A DNA stretch of 64,000 nucleotides, taken from assembly GCF_020532645.1 (NCBI RefSeq), contig NZ_JAJAUZ010000036.1:1-64000 (forward strand), written 5' to 3'. The notes under the pieces are model-generated. The model did not search any database and was not told where the DNA came from. It saw only the letters and a list, made by a program, of their open reading frames with translations. Below, in pieces: positions 27,399 to 35,163 of this stretch. Within the stretch, counting starts at the first letter, position 1. Every line of letters starts with the position of its first letter. Origin of the DNA: Streptomyces bambusae. Lineage in GTDB: Bacteria; Actinomycetota; Actinomycetes; Streptomycetales; Streptomycetaceae. The position numbers and the translations under genes are program-made.

Positions 27399-27438
27399 AA
27401 AACAATAAAAGCGCCTGCGGATCATTCCCGTCAGGCGC
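27399..27438 (-). promoter_or_regulatory. Leader hairpin with T-rich tail upstream of csp
   Basis: On the minus strand GCGCCTG and CAGGCGC pair around a 14-base loop and are followed by TTTTATTGTTTT, 47 bases before the csp start. This has the form of an intrinsic terminator or a temperature-responsive element in the untranslated leader. It could instead be the end of the transcript from fadA6, whose stop is about 110 bases upstream. Confidence 0.5.
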
Positions 27439-27548
27439 GCATAAAGTTCATGGGTACCACAACTGCAACCCCTCCAAGCTAGCACATGATGAGCCCGGGG
27501 TGCGCCGGGGTCCTGCGAGCAGGCCCCCGGCGGCCGGTCGGGGCCGGC

Positions 27549-28706
27549 TCAGAGCCGTTCGATGATCGTGACGTTCGCCTGTCCGCCGCCTTCGCACATG
27601 GTCTGGAGCCCGTACCGGCCGCCGGTGCGCTCCAGCTCGTGCAGGAGGGTGGTCATGAGCTTGACGCCGGTGGCGCCCAGCGGGTGGCCGAGCGCGATGG
27701 CGCCGCCGTTGACGTTGACCTTGTCCGGGTCGGCGCCGGTCTCCTTGAGCCAGGCGAGGACGACGGGGGCGAAGGCCTCGTTGATCTCGACGAGGTCGAT
27801 GTCGTCAAGGGTCATGCCGGCCTTCTTGAGGGCGTGGGCGGTGGCCGGGATGGGTGCGGACAGCATCCGGATGGGGTCCTCGCCGCGGACGGACAGGTGG
27901 CGGATGCGGGCCCGCGGGGTGAGGCCGTGCTCGCGGACGGCGCGCTCGGAGGCGAGGAGCATGGCGGCGGCGCCGTCGGAGACCTGGGAGGAGACGGCGG
28001 CGGTGATCGTGCCGCCGGGCACGACGGGCTTCAGGGCTGCCATCTTCTCGGCGGTGGTGTCGCGGCGCGGCCCCTCGTCGGCGGTGACCTCGCCGTACGG
28101 GACGGTCTCCCGGGTGAAGCGGCCCTCGTCGAGGGCGCGGACCGCCCGCCGGTGCGAGCGGAGGGCGAACTCCTCCATGTCGCGGCGGCTGATGCCCCAC
28201 TTCTCGGCGATGAGCTGGGCGCCGTGGAACTGGTTGACGGGCGCGTCGCCGTAGCGGGCCCGCCAGCCGGCGCTGCCCGCGTACGGGCCTTCGGTGAGGC
28301 CGAGGGGTTCTGCGGCCTGCCGGGAGGCGAAGGCGATGGGGATCATCGACATGTTCTGGGTGCCGCCGGCGACGACGAGGTCCTGGGTGCCGGAGAGCAC
28401 GGCTTGGGCGGCGAAGTGGACGGCCTGCTGGGAGGAGCCGCACTGCCGGTCGACGGTGACGCCGGGGACCTCCTCGGGCAGTCCGGCGGCGAGCCAGGCG
28501 GTGCGGGCGATGTCCCCGGCCTGCGGGCCGACGGTGTCGAGGCAGCCGAAGACGACGTCCTCGACGGCGGCCGGGTCGATGCCGGAGCGGGTGACGAGGG
28601 CGGTCAGCACGTGGGCGCCGAGGTCCGCGGGATGGACGGCGGCGAGTCCGCCGCCCCGTCGGCCGACGGGGGTGCGGACCGCTTCGACGATGTAGGCCTC
28701 GGGCAT
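27549..28706 (-). CDS. fadA6: FadA6-like acetyl-CoA acyltransferase (thiolase)
   Basis: Degradative thiolase, 385 residues. The nucleophile Cys89 is in VDRQCGSSQQAV, the His and second Cys are in GGAIALGHPLGATG and QTMCEGGGQANVTIIERL. The sequence recalls Mycobacterium FadA6 (Rv3556c) almost end to end, including the PEEVPGVTVDRQCG and VEINEAFAPVVLAWLKE blocks. FadA6 removes acetyl-CoA from the ring-opened product of IpdAB. AGGAG stands seven bases before the ATG. It is downstream of kstR2 on the same strand with a 106-base gap that shows no clear promoter. Confidence 0.92.
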   Translation of the reverse strand: MPEAYIVEAVRTPVGRRGGGLAAVHPADLGAHVLTALVTRSGIDPAAVEDVVFGCLDTVGPQAGDIARTAWLAAGLPEEVPGVTVDRQCGSSQQAVHFAAQAVLSGTQDLVVAGGTQNMSMIPIAFASRQAAEPLGLTEGPYAGSAGWRARYGDAPVNQFHGAQLIAEKWGISRRDMEEFALRSHRRAVRALDEGRFTRETVPYGEVTADEGPRRDTTAEKMAALKPVVPGGTITAAVSSQVSDGAAAMLLASERAVREHGLTPRARIRHLSVRGEDPIRMLSAPIPATAHALKKAGMTLDDIDLVEINEAFAPVVLAWLKETGADPDKVNVNGGAIALGHPLGATGVKLMTTLLHELERTGGRYGLQTMCEGGGQANVTIIERL

Positions 28707-28812
28707 GGCTGCTGCTCCTGGGTGTCCTCGGGGGCGCGGGCAGCGGGCTGCGCGCGCCGGGCTGGGACCCCGGCGGGATCGGCCGTCCGGTCGGGCACCG
28801 GCCGCAGCGGTC

Positions 28813-29424
28813 CTACGTACGGACCGCGATGCCGTCCAGGACCATCGACAGGTACTGGCGGGCGATCTCGTCGGGGCTGTGCTGTCCGCCGGGCCGGTAC
28901 CAGGACGCGGCGACCCAGACGGTGTCGCGGACGAACCGGTAGGTGAGGCGGATGTCCAGGTCGGCCCGGAAGACCTGGGCGGCGACCCCGCGTTCCAGGG
29001 TGCCGAGCCAGGCCTTCTCGAACTTCTGCTGGGAGTCGGAGAGGTACTGGAAGCGGGGCTGTGCGGACAGGTGCCGGGATTCCTTCTGGTAGATCGCGAC
29101 GGCGGCGCGGTGCCGGTCGATCTCGCGGAAGGACTCGGTGACGAGGGCCTCGATGGTCTCGCGGGGGCCGAGCCCGGCCGCGAGGACGGCGTCGTAGCCG
29201 TCCCACAGCTCGGTGAGGAACCCGGAGAGGATCTCGTCGAGCATCGATTCCTTGGAATCGAAGTGGTAGTAGAGGCTGCCGGCGAGCATGCCGGCCGCGT
29301 CGGCGATCTTGCGGACGGTGGTGGCGTTGTAGCCCTGGGCGGCGAACACCTCGGCGGCGGTGCCGAGGAGTTCGCGGCGGCGCTCGGGGGTGGCGGTCAC
29401 CTGGGGCTTCTTCTTCGTGGGCAC
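28813..29424 (-). CDS. kstR2: KstR2-like TetR family repressor
   Basis: TetR-type regulator of 203 residues; in mycobacteria KstR2 represses the HIP-degradation genes and is released by HIP-CoA. The helix-turn-helix spans about residues 22-60 (FAAQGYNATTVRKIADAAGM, then GSLYYHFDSKESMLDEIL). The ligand domain keeps QPRFQYLSD and YRFVRDTVWVAASWYRPGG, which are close to Rv3557c as remembered. GTG 29424 starts 15 bases after the SDR stop. The two operator-like sites at 20969 and 30335 are its probable targets, implying autoregulation. Confidence 0.9.
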   Translation of the reverse strand: MPTKKKPQVTATPERRRELLGTAAEVFAAQGYNATTVRKIADAAGMLAGSLYYHFDSKESMLDEILSGFLTELWDGYDAVLAAGLGPRETIEALVTESFREIDRHRAAVAIYQKESRHLSAQPRFQYLSDSQQKFEKAWLGTLERGVAAQVFRADLDIRLTYRFVRDTVWVAASWYRPGGQHSPDEIARQYLSMVLDGIAVRT

Positions 29425-29439
29425 ACGGCCATTGTGTCC

Positions 29440-30267
29440 TCAGGCGTGCTGGCTGCTGACGGAGACCGTCTCGCCCGTCATGTACGAGGAGTAGCCGCTG
29501 CTGAGGAACACGATGACGTTGGCGACCTCCCAGGGTTCGGCGTGCCGGCCGAAGGCCTCGCGGGCGGTGAGTTCGGCGAGCAGTTCCGGGGTGGTGACCT
29601 TCACCAGGTGCGGGTGCATGGCGAGGCTGGGGGCGACGGCGTTGACGCGGACCCCGAACTCGGCGGCCTCCAGGGCGGCGCAGCGGGTCAGGGCCATCAC
29701 GCCGGCCTTGGCGGCCGCGTAGTGGGCCTGCCCGGTCTGGGCGCGCCAGCCGACGACGGAGGCGTTGTTGACGACCACTCCGCCGGTGCCGGTGGTGCGG
29801 AGGCGGCGGAGGGCGGCGCGGGTGCAGCGGAAGGTGCCGTTCAGGGTGACGTCGAGGACCTTGGTCCACTGCTCGTCGGTCATGTCGGCGAGGGGTGCGG
29901 TGCCGCCGAGTCCGGCGTTGTTGACGACGGCGTCGAGGCGGCCGTGGGTGTGTTCGGCGAGGTCGAAGAGGGCCTGGACCTGGGCTTCGTCGGTGACGTC
30001 GCAGGGCAGGGCGGCGACCCGGTCGGCGCCGAACTCGGCGGCGAGGGCCGCTTCGGTCTCCTTGAGGCGGCGGGCGTGGGAGTCGCCGATGACGATCCGG
30101 GCTCCTTCCTCCAGGAACCGGCGGGCGGTGGCGCCGCCGATGCCGGCGCCGGCGGCGGCGGTGATGACGGCGGTGCGGCCGTCGAGCAGGCCGTGCCCGG
30201 GTACGGGTGCGGGGCCGGTCGCCGGGGTGGGTGCCGGGGCGGACGGGGCGGTCGTCGGTGGCTCCAT
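29440..30267 (-). CDS. SDR family oxidoreductase (IpdF / Rv3559c position)
   Basis: Short-chain dehydrogenase, 275 residues. After a 27-residue Pro/Ala-rich N-terminus come the cofactor loop TAAAGAGIGGATARRFLEEGARIVIGD, VNNAGLGG, and the catalytic Ser, Tyr and Lys (NNASVVGW, HYAAAKAG). It is the first gene of the SDR-kstR2-fadA6 run and divergent from the dehydrogenase pair. The same position in Mycobacterium holds Rv3559c, which I recall as IpdF, the reductase or dehydrogenase acting on the C5 oxygen of HIP; the assignment is by position and not certain. Confidence 0.82.
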   Translation of the reverse strand: MEPPTTAPSAPAPTPATGPAPVPGHGLLDGRTAVITAAAGAGIGGATARRFLEEGARIVIGDSHARRLKETEAALAAEFGADRVAALPCDVTDEAQVQALFDLAEHTHGRLDAVVNNAGLGGTAPLADMTDEQWTKVLDVTLNGTFRCTRAALRRLRTTGTGGVVVNNASVVGWRAQTGQAHYAAAKAGVMALTRCAALEAAEFGVRVNAVAPSLAMHPHLVKVTTPELLAELTAREAFGRHAEPWEVANVIVFLSSGYSSYMTGETVSVSSQHA

Positions 30268-30334
30268 GTCCGTGCCTCCTGGGGGCGGGTGCGGCGGCCG
30301 GGTCCTCGACGCCGCCGGGGCCGTACGTTAATCT

Positions 30335-30348
30335 ACCAAACACTTGTT
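30335..30348. promoter_or_regulatory. Predicted KstR2-type operator upstream of the acyl-CoA dehydrogenase pair
   Basis: ACCAAACACTTGTT matches 9 of 10 fixed positions of AnCAAGnnCTTGnT. Its reverse complement AACAAGTGTTTGGT differs from the site at 20969 by one base. It is central in the divergent promoter region between the SDR-kstR2-fadA6 genes and the acyl-CoA dehydrogenases. Confidence 0.75.
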
Positions 30349-30401
30349 AGGGAAGGGTGGCCGCGGTGTCCCCGCGCCCGCGCAAAGGAGGCGAACGGCT
30401 C

Positions 30402-31547
30402 GTGGACCTCACGCACACGCCGGAGCAGGAGGAGTTCCGGGCCGCGGCCCGGGCCTGGCTGCGGGCGCACGTGCCGCCCGTGCCGCTGCCCTCGCTGGAG
30501 ACCGCGGACGGGTTCGCGGCGCACCGGGAGTGGGAGGCGCGGCTCGCGGCGGACCGCTGGTCGGCGGTGTCGTGGCCGGAGCGGTACGGCGGGCGGGCGG
30601 TGGACCTCGCGCACTGGCTGGTGTTCGAGGAGGAGTACTGGGCGGCCGGCGCACCGGGCCGGGTCTCGCAGAACGGCATCAGCCTGCTGGCCCCCACCCT
30701 CTTCGACCACGGTACGGAGGAGCAGCGGGCCCGGGTGCTGCCGCCGATGGCCCGCGGCGAGGTGGTGTGGGCGCAGGCGTGGTCGGAGCCGGAGGCGGGG
30801 TCGGACCTGGCGGCGCTGCGGTCGCGGGCGGTGCGGACGGACGGCGGCTGGCTGCTGTCGGGGCAGAAGACGTGGTCCTCGCGGGCGGCGTTCGCGGACC
30901 GGGCGTTCGGGATCTTCCGGTCGGACCCGGAGGCGCCGAAGCCGCACCAGGGCCTGACGTACCTGATGTTCGACCTGCGGGCGCCGGGGGTGACCGTACG
31001 GCCCATCGGGCGGCTGGACGGGAAGCCGGCGTTCGCGGAGCTGTTCCTGGACGGGGTGTTCGTGCCGGATGCGGACGTGATCGGGGAGCCGGGGCAGGGC
31101 TGGCGGATCGCGATGTCGGCGACGGGCAACGAGCGGGGGCTGACGCTGCGGTCGCCGGGGCGGTTCCTGGCCGCGGCGGACCGGCTGGTGGCGCTGTGGC
31201 GGGAGCGGGCCGATCCGGCGGACACCGCGCTGCGGGACCGGGTGGCGGACGCGGTGGTGGGGGCGCAGGCGTACCGGCTGTTCACGTGGGCGAGTGCGGC
31301 GCGGGTGGCGGCGGGCGGGGAGCTGGGGGCCGAGTCCAGCCTGAACAAGGTGTTCTGGTCGGAGTACGACATCGCCCTGCACGAGACGGCGCTGGACCTG
31401 CTGGGGGCGGAGGCGGAGCCGGCCGACGGGCCGTGGGCGGAGCCGTGGGTGTTCTCCCTGGCCGGCCCGGTGTACGCGGGTACGAACGAGATCCAGCGCG
31501 ACATCATCGCCGAGCGGCTGCTCGGCCTCCCGAAGGGCCGCCGCTGA
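30402..31547 (+). CDS. Acyl-CoA dehydrogenase, FadE31-like alpha subunit
   Basis: FAD-dependent acyl-CoA dehydrogenase, 381 residues. Typical segments are WPERYGGRAVDLAHWLVFEEEY, AQAWSEPEAGSDLAAL, and the C-terminal YAGTNEIQRDIIAERLLGLP. The block GRVSQNGISLLAPTLFDHGTEEQ is most like FadE31 of the KstR2 regulon from memory. Sterol-type dehydrogenases work as alpha2beta2 heterotetramers, and a beta-like gene follows with a TGATG overlap. GTG 30402 has AAAGGAGG ten bases upstream, which decides against the GTG at 30357. Confidence 0.88.
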   Translation: MDLTHTPEQEEFRAAARAWLRAHVPPVPLPSLETADGFAAHREWEARLAADRWSAVSWPERYGGRAVDLAHWLVFEEEYWAAGAPGRVSQNGISLLAPTLFDHGTEEQRARVLPPMARGEVVWAQAWSEPEAGSDLAALRSRAVRTDGGWLLSGQKTWSSRAAFADRAFGIFRSDPEAPKPHQGLTYLMFDLRAPGVTVRPIGRLDGKPAFAELFLDGVFVPDADVIGEPGQGWRIAMSATGNERGLTLRSPGRFLAAADRLVALWRERADPADTALRDRVADAVVGAQAYRLFTWASAARVAAGGELGAESSLNKVFWSEYDIALHETALDLLGAEAEPADGPWAEPWVFSLAGPVYAGTNEIQRDIIAERLLGLPKGRR

Positions 31548-32530
31548 TGCACTTCCTGCCTTCCGACGAGGAGTCGGCGTTCGCCCGCTCGCTCGACGCG
31601 CTGCTGTCGGCGGCGGCCGTCCCGGATGCCGTACGGGCCTGGTCGCGCGGTGACCACGGGCCGGGCCGGGCGCTGTTCGCGAAGCTGGCGGACACGGGGA
31701 TGTTCGCGCTGGCGGTGCCGGAGCGGTACGAGGGGCTGGGGCCGCTGCCGGTGGCGGCGGCGGTCGCCTTCACCGAGCTGGGGCGGCATGCGGTGCCGGG
31801 GCCGCTGGTGGAGGGGGCGGCGGCTTCGGTGCTGCTGGGGGCACTGGCGGCGGCGGGGGTGGACGGGCCGGCGAAGCGGTTCCTGCCGGAGCTGGCGGCG
31901 GGGACGGCCCTGGCCACGCTGACCCTGCCGGGCGGCGGCCCGTACGCGCTGGACGCGGATGCGGCGGCGTGGCGGTTCACGGTGACGGCCCGCGACGAGC
32001 TGTACCTCTCCCCCGCCGGGGGTGCGCCGCTGGCCTCCACGGATCCGGCCCGGCGGCTGTTTTGGCCGGAACCGGGCGGGGAGCTCCTGGCCGCCGGTGC
32101 GCCGGTGGCGGCGGCCGCCGCGGAGGCGGGGCGGTGGGCGCGGCTGCTGACGGCGGCGCAGTGCCTGGGGGTGGGCGAGGCGCTGCTGGCCCGTACGGTG
32201 GCGTACGTGCGGGAGCGGCGCCAGTTCGGGGCGCCGGTGGGTTCCTTCCAGGCGGTCAAACACCGCCTCGCGGACACGCTGCTGGGGGTGGAGTTCGCCC
32301 GTCCGCTGGTGTGGGCGGCGGCGGTCTCGCCCGGTGCGGCGGAGGTGGCCGCGGCCAAGTTGTCGGCCGGCGAAGCCGTGTACCGGACGGCTCGTACCGC
32401 CCTCCAGCTGCACGGCGCGATCGGCTACACGGACGAGTTGGACCTCTCCCTGTGGCTCCGCAAGGCCCGCCCGCTCCGCGATGCCTGGGGCACGCCCTCC
32501 GCCTGCCGCGCAACAGTGCTGCCCGCTTGA
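31547..32530 (+). CDS. Acyl-CoA dehydrogenase, FadE32/FadE33-like beta subunit
   Basis: A 327-residue acyl-CoA dehydrogenase homologue, shorter than a homotetrameric enzyme and with a weak middle domain, as expected of the beta partner of a sterol-type heterotetramer. The conserved C-terminal part reads RRQFGAPVGSFQAVKHRLADTLLGVEFAR split over two blocks and LQLHGAIGYTDELDLSLWLRKA. Its ATG overlaps the stop of the alpha gene. The particular HIP or side-chain intermediate it oxidises cannot be told; mycobacterial FadE32 is closest in length. Confidence 0.87.
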   Translation: MHFLPSDEESAFARSLDALLSAAAVPDAVRAWSRGDHGPGRALFAKLADTGMFALAVPERYEGLGPLPVAAAVAFTELGRHAVPGPLVEGAAASVLLGALAAAGVDGPAKRFLPELAAGTALATLTLPGGGPYALDADAAAWRFTVTARDELYLSPAGGAPLASTDPARRLFWPEPGGELLAAGAPVAAAAAEAGRWARLLTAAQCLGVGEALLARTVAYVRERRQFGAPVGSFQAVKHRLADTLLGVEFARPLVWAAAVSPGAAEVAAAKLSAGEAVYRTARTALQLHGAIGYTDELDLSLWLRKARPLRDAWGTPSACRATVLPA

Positions 32531-32731
32531 CGGGGCTCCGCCCCGAACCCCGCGCCTCAAGCGCCGGACGGGCTTGTCTTTGCCGAGCGCATCCGGCTCG
32601 TGTGCCGGATCCGGCGGAGCGAAATCCAGCACCGCCAGGGGGCACCTCCCAGCCCCCTGGGGCTGGGGGAGTTTGAGGCGCGGGGTCTGGGGCGGAGCCC
32701 CAGGTTCGGGAAGGGGCGGGTAGGGGAAAGA
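32531..32731. repeat. Dispersed palindromic intergenic repeat, copy 1
   Basis: The stretch is bounded by GGGGCTCCGCCCC at the left and GGGGCGGAGCCCC at the right, with CCCCGCGCCTCAAGCGCCGG near the left, GGGGGCACCTCCCAG at 32638-32652 in the middle and TTTGAGGCGCGGGG near the right. The arms can pair over the whole length. It follows the dehydrogenase operon and probably ends transcription. No gene is visible between 32531 and 32816. Confidence 0.75.
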
Positions 32732-32816
32732 CCCCGCAGGGAGGGGCGGTGGTGAAATCCGGACGGCCGGACGGCATGGCGGCGCCCGACGGGCCCGCAG
32801 CGGCCAGGATGGACCG

Positions 32817-33563
32817 ATGACGCATCCTTCCGGCACCCCCGCCCGGGCCCGGGCCTTCGACCGCGCCGCCACCCGCTACGGCACGTACCGCCCGCCCTAC
32901 CCCGCGACCCTCTTCGACCTCCTGGAGCAGCAGGCCGGCCGCACCCTGACCGGCGCCCGCGTCGCGGACGTCGGCGCCGGCACCGGCATCGCCACCGCCC
33001 TCCTCCACGCCCGCGGCGCCCACGTCATCGGCGTGGAACCCGGCCACGCCATGGCCGAGGAGTTCCACCGCCGCCTCCCCCGCGTCCCCCTCGTGCGCGG
33101 CGACGGCAACCGCCTGCCCCTCGCAGACGCCTGCGCCGACTTCGTCACGTACGCCCAGTCCTTCCACTGGACCGACCCGCACCGCTCCGTCCCGGAGGCC
33201 CTGCGCGTCCTGCGCCCCGGCGGCGTCCTCGCCCTGTTCTGGAACGAGCCCGACACCACCGTGGAGTGGATCGCCGCCCAGGACGCCCGCCTGCACCGGC
33301 GCTTCGGCCCCGGCTGGTACGTCTCCGACCACTCCGTCCCGCCCGGCTGCCCACCGTTCGAGCAGCGCCGCCTGCGCTGGTCCCGCCGCATCTCCGTGGA
33401 CGCGCACCTCGCCAAGCTGGCCACCCACTCCCTCTTCCTGCTCCCCGGCCAGGACGGCACCGAGGACTTCCTCGCCGCCGAACGCGCCCTGCTGACACGG
33501 CAGTTCCCCGCCGGCGAGGTCGAGGAGCACTACACCGTCACCCTCCGGACGGCCGTCCGATGA
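32817..33563 (+). CDS. SAM-dependent class I methyltransferase
   Basis: A 248-residue protein with a Rossmann SAM-binding motif VADVGAGTGIATALL (about residue 43), acidic loop VIGVEPG, and the post-motif FVTYAQSFHWTD. The fold is the UbiE/trans-aconitate methyltransferase type. Substrate is unknown. It is translationally coupled to a HIT-family gene (ATGA overlap), a pairing that offers no clear clue. It stands outside the sterol cluster, beyond the repeat. Confidence 0.8.
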   Translation: MTHPSGTPARARAFDRAATRYGTYRPPYPATLFDLLEQQAGRTLTGARVADVGAGTGIATALLHARGAHVIGVEPGHAMAEEFHRRLPRVPLVRGDGNRLPLADACADFVTYAQSFHWTDPHRSVPEALRVLRPGGVLALFWNEPDTTVEWIAAQDARLHRRFGPGWYVSDHSVPPGCPPFEQRRLRWSRRISVDAHLAKLATHSLFLLPGQDGTEDFLAAERALLTRQFPAGEVEEHYTVTLRTAVR

Positions 33564-34066
33564 CCGGCCGCGGCTGCCACACCTGCGCCCAGGAGGCCGC
33601 GTTCCCCGCCGTCCCGCCGCGCGAGCGCATCGCGTACGACGCCCACTGGCGCGTGGCCCACGCCACCGGCAGCGCCCTCCCCGGCCGGCTGGTCCTGCTC
33701 CCCCGCCGGCACGTGACGGCCGTCCACGACCTCACCGACGCGGAGGCGGCGGGCCTGGGCCACTGGCAGGTCCGGCTGGCGCGGGCGCTGCGCGACGTGA
33801 CCGGCTGCACGAAGGCGTACGTCGTCCAGTTCGCGGAGGCGGAGGGCTTCGCCCACGTCCACTTCCACCTGGTGCCCCGCGCCGCGGACCACCCCGCCGA
33901 GTACCGCGGTCCGCGCGTCTTCGGCCTGCTGAAGCGGCCGCCGGCGGAGCAGGTGACCGACGCGGCGGCCGACGCCCTCGCCGGCGACCTGGCCGCGCTC
34001 CTGGAGCCGGGCCCGGGCAGCGGCGGCGGTCAGAGCGGTGGCGACGGTCAGAGCAGCGGGTCGTAG
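33560..34066 (+). CDS. HIT family protein (histidine triad hydrolase)
   Basis: A 168-residue HIT-fold protein, likely a nucleotide phosphoramidase or diadenosine-polyphosphate hydrolase. The triad motif is HVHFHLVPR, with the expected upstream block GRLVLLPRRHVTAVHDLTDAEA. The two N-terminal cysteines (CHTC) suggest a bound metal as in many bacterial HITs. ATG 33560 overlaps the methyltransferase stop. The C-terminal Gly/Ser-rich tail overlaps the 3' end of the convergent terpene synthase gene by 19 bases. Confidence 0.85.
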   Translation: MTGRGCHTCAQEAAFPAVPPRERIAYDAHWRVAHATGSALPGRLVLLPRRHVTAVHDLTDAEAAGLGHWQVRLARALRDVTGCTKAYVVQFAEAEGFAHVHFHLVPRAADHPAEYRGPRVFGLLKRPPAEQVTDAAADALAGDLAALLEPGPGSGGGQSGGDGQSSGS

Positions 34067-35052
34067 TAGCTCGGGTCCTCCAGCGGCGGCGCGTGCTCGA
34101 TGTCGCGGTACCGGTGGGACCACAGGTGCCACATCCGGCTGCCGGCCATCCAGTGCGACATGGCGTCCAGGCAGCGTTCCAGATGGGCGGTGGAGACCGG
34201 CGACTCGGCGAGCGCGCGGCGGGCGGCCAGGTAGTCCTGGGTGCGGACGGCGACCATGCCGGCGGCCCGCTCCGCGGCCTCGGGCCAGTCGAGGCCGTGG
34301 GCGTGGCGCAGCACGGCGACGATGTTGTTCATATCTCCGCGGGCGTGCTCCTTGTTGAGGGAGATGATGTCGTTGGTCCAGCAGCTGACGTCGTTGGCGG
34401 CGAGCCGCACCGCCTGGCACAGCGGGTGGCCGACGACGTCCTCGGGCAGGCTCTCCCCCTGGGCCGCCTCGATCATGTCCCAGCAGGTGTCGACGGCGCC
34501 GATCACCCGGCGGAACGGCAGGTAGTGCTCGAAGGACGGCGGGTCGCCGAACCGCCGGTTGGCGATCTCGGTGCGGTAGATGTCGACGAAAGCGCACAGG
34601 TGGCCGGCGAACCGCAGCCGCCAGCCGTGGGTCATGCGGCGGGCGGTGCGCGGCCACATGTCGGCGAGGGCGGCGGTGAGGGCGTTGCGGGGGTGGCGCG
34701 GCGGCGGGCCGAGGTCGGGGGTGAGGATGGCACGGACCTCGTCGCGGACCTCGTCGACGAGCAGGGCCCGCTCGTGCGGGCGGCCCGATTCGTCGAACTC
34801 GTCGTCGAAGACGAACAGCCAGGCGGCCCATTCGGCGAGCAGCTCGATGTCGCAGGCGGTCGGCGAGGTGCGGGCCGCGAACAGCCCGTACCCGGCGCGG
34901 TCGAAACGCTCGCCGGACGCGGGCGTGGTGACCAGCCCGAACCTGCGCCCGTAGTAGCGGACATGGGCCTCGGCGAGGTCCGCCGCCGGATGGACGAGCG
35001 AGGGGAACGGGCACGGGATGGGTGGAAGCTGCGACAGGACGTGGTGCTGCAT
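34048..35052 (-). CDS. Terpene synthase (class I, probably sesquiterpene cyclase)
   Basis: Class I terpene cyclase, 334 residues. The acidic metal-binding motif is DDEFDE (83-88) and the NSE triad is NDIISLNKE (Asn227, Ser231, Glu235); the C-terminal RY pair is in SHRYRD. Size fits a single-domain bacterial sesquiterpene synthase. No prenyltransferase, P450 or methyltransferase of a terpene cluster is adjacent, so the product would be a hydrocarbon or simple alcohol. It is not obviously geosmin, methylisoborneol or epi-isozizaene synthase. Start 35052 is supported by GGGGGG; a start 29 codons upstream is less likely. Confidence 0.9.
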   Translation of the reverse strand: MQHHVLSQLPPIPCPFPSLVHPAADLAEAHVRYYGRRFGLVTTPASGERFDRAGYGLFAARTSPTACDIELLAEWAAWLFVFDDEFDESGRPHERALLVDEVRDEVRAILTPDLGPPPRHPRNALTAALADMWPRTARRMTHGWRLRFAGHLCAFVDIYRTEIANRRFGDPPSFEHYLPFRRVIGAVDTCWDMIEAAQGESLPEDVVGHPLCQAVRLAANDVSCWTNDIISLNKEHARGDMNNIVAVLRHAHGLDWPEAAERAAGMVAVRTQDYLAARRALAESPVSTAHLERCLDAMSHWMAGSRMWHLWSHRYRDIEHAPPLEDPSYYDPLL

Positions 35053-35163
35053 GGCGTGCCCCCCGGTTCGCTGTGCCACCGGATTTCTACCCGCGCGGGC
35101 AGGGCGGCGTAACGTGGCGGCAACCGCGGGGTCGGGCACGGGACACGGTCCGGCCGGCCCCGG

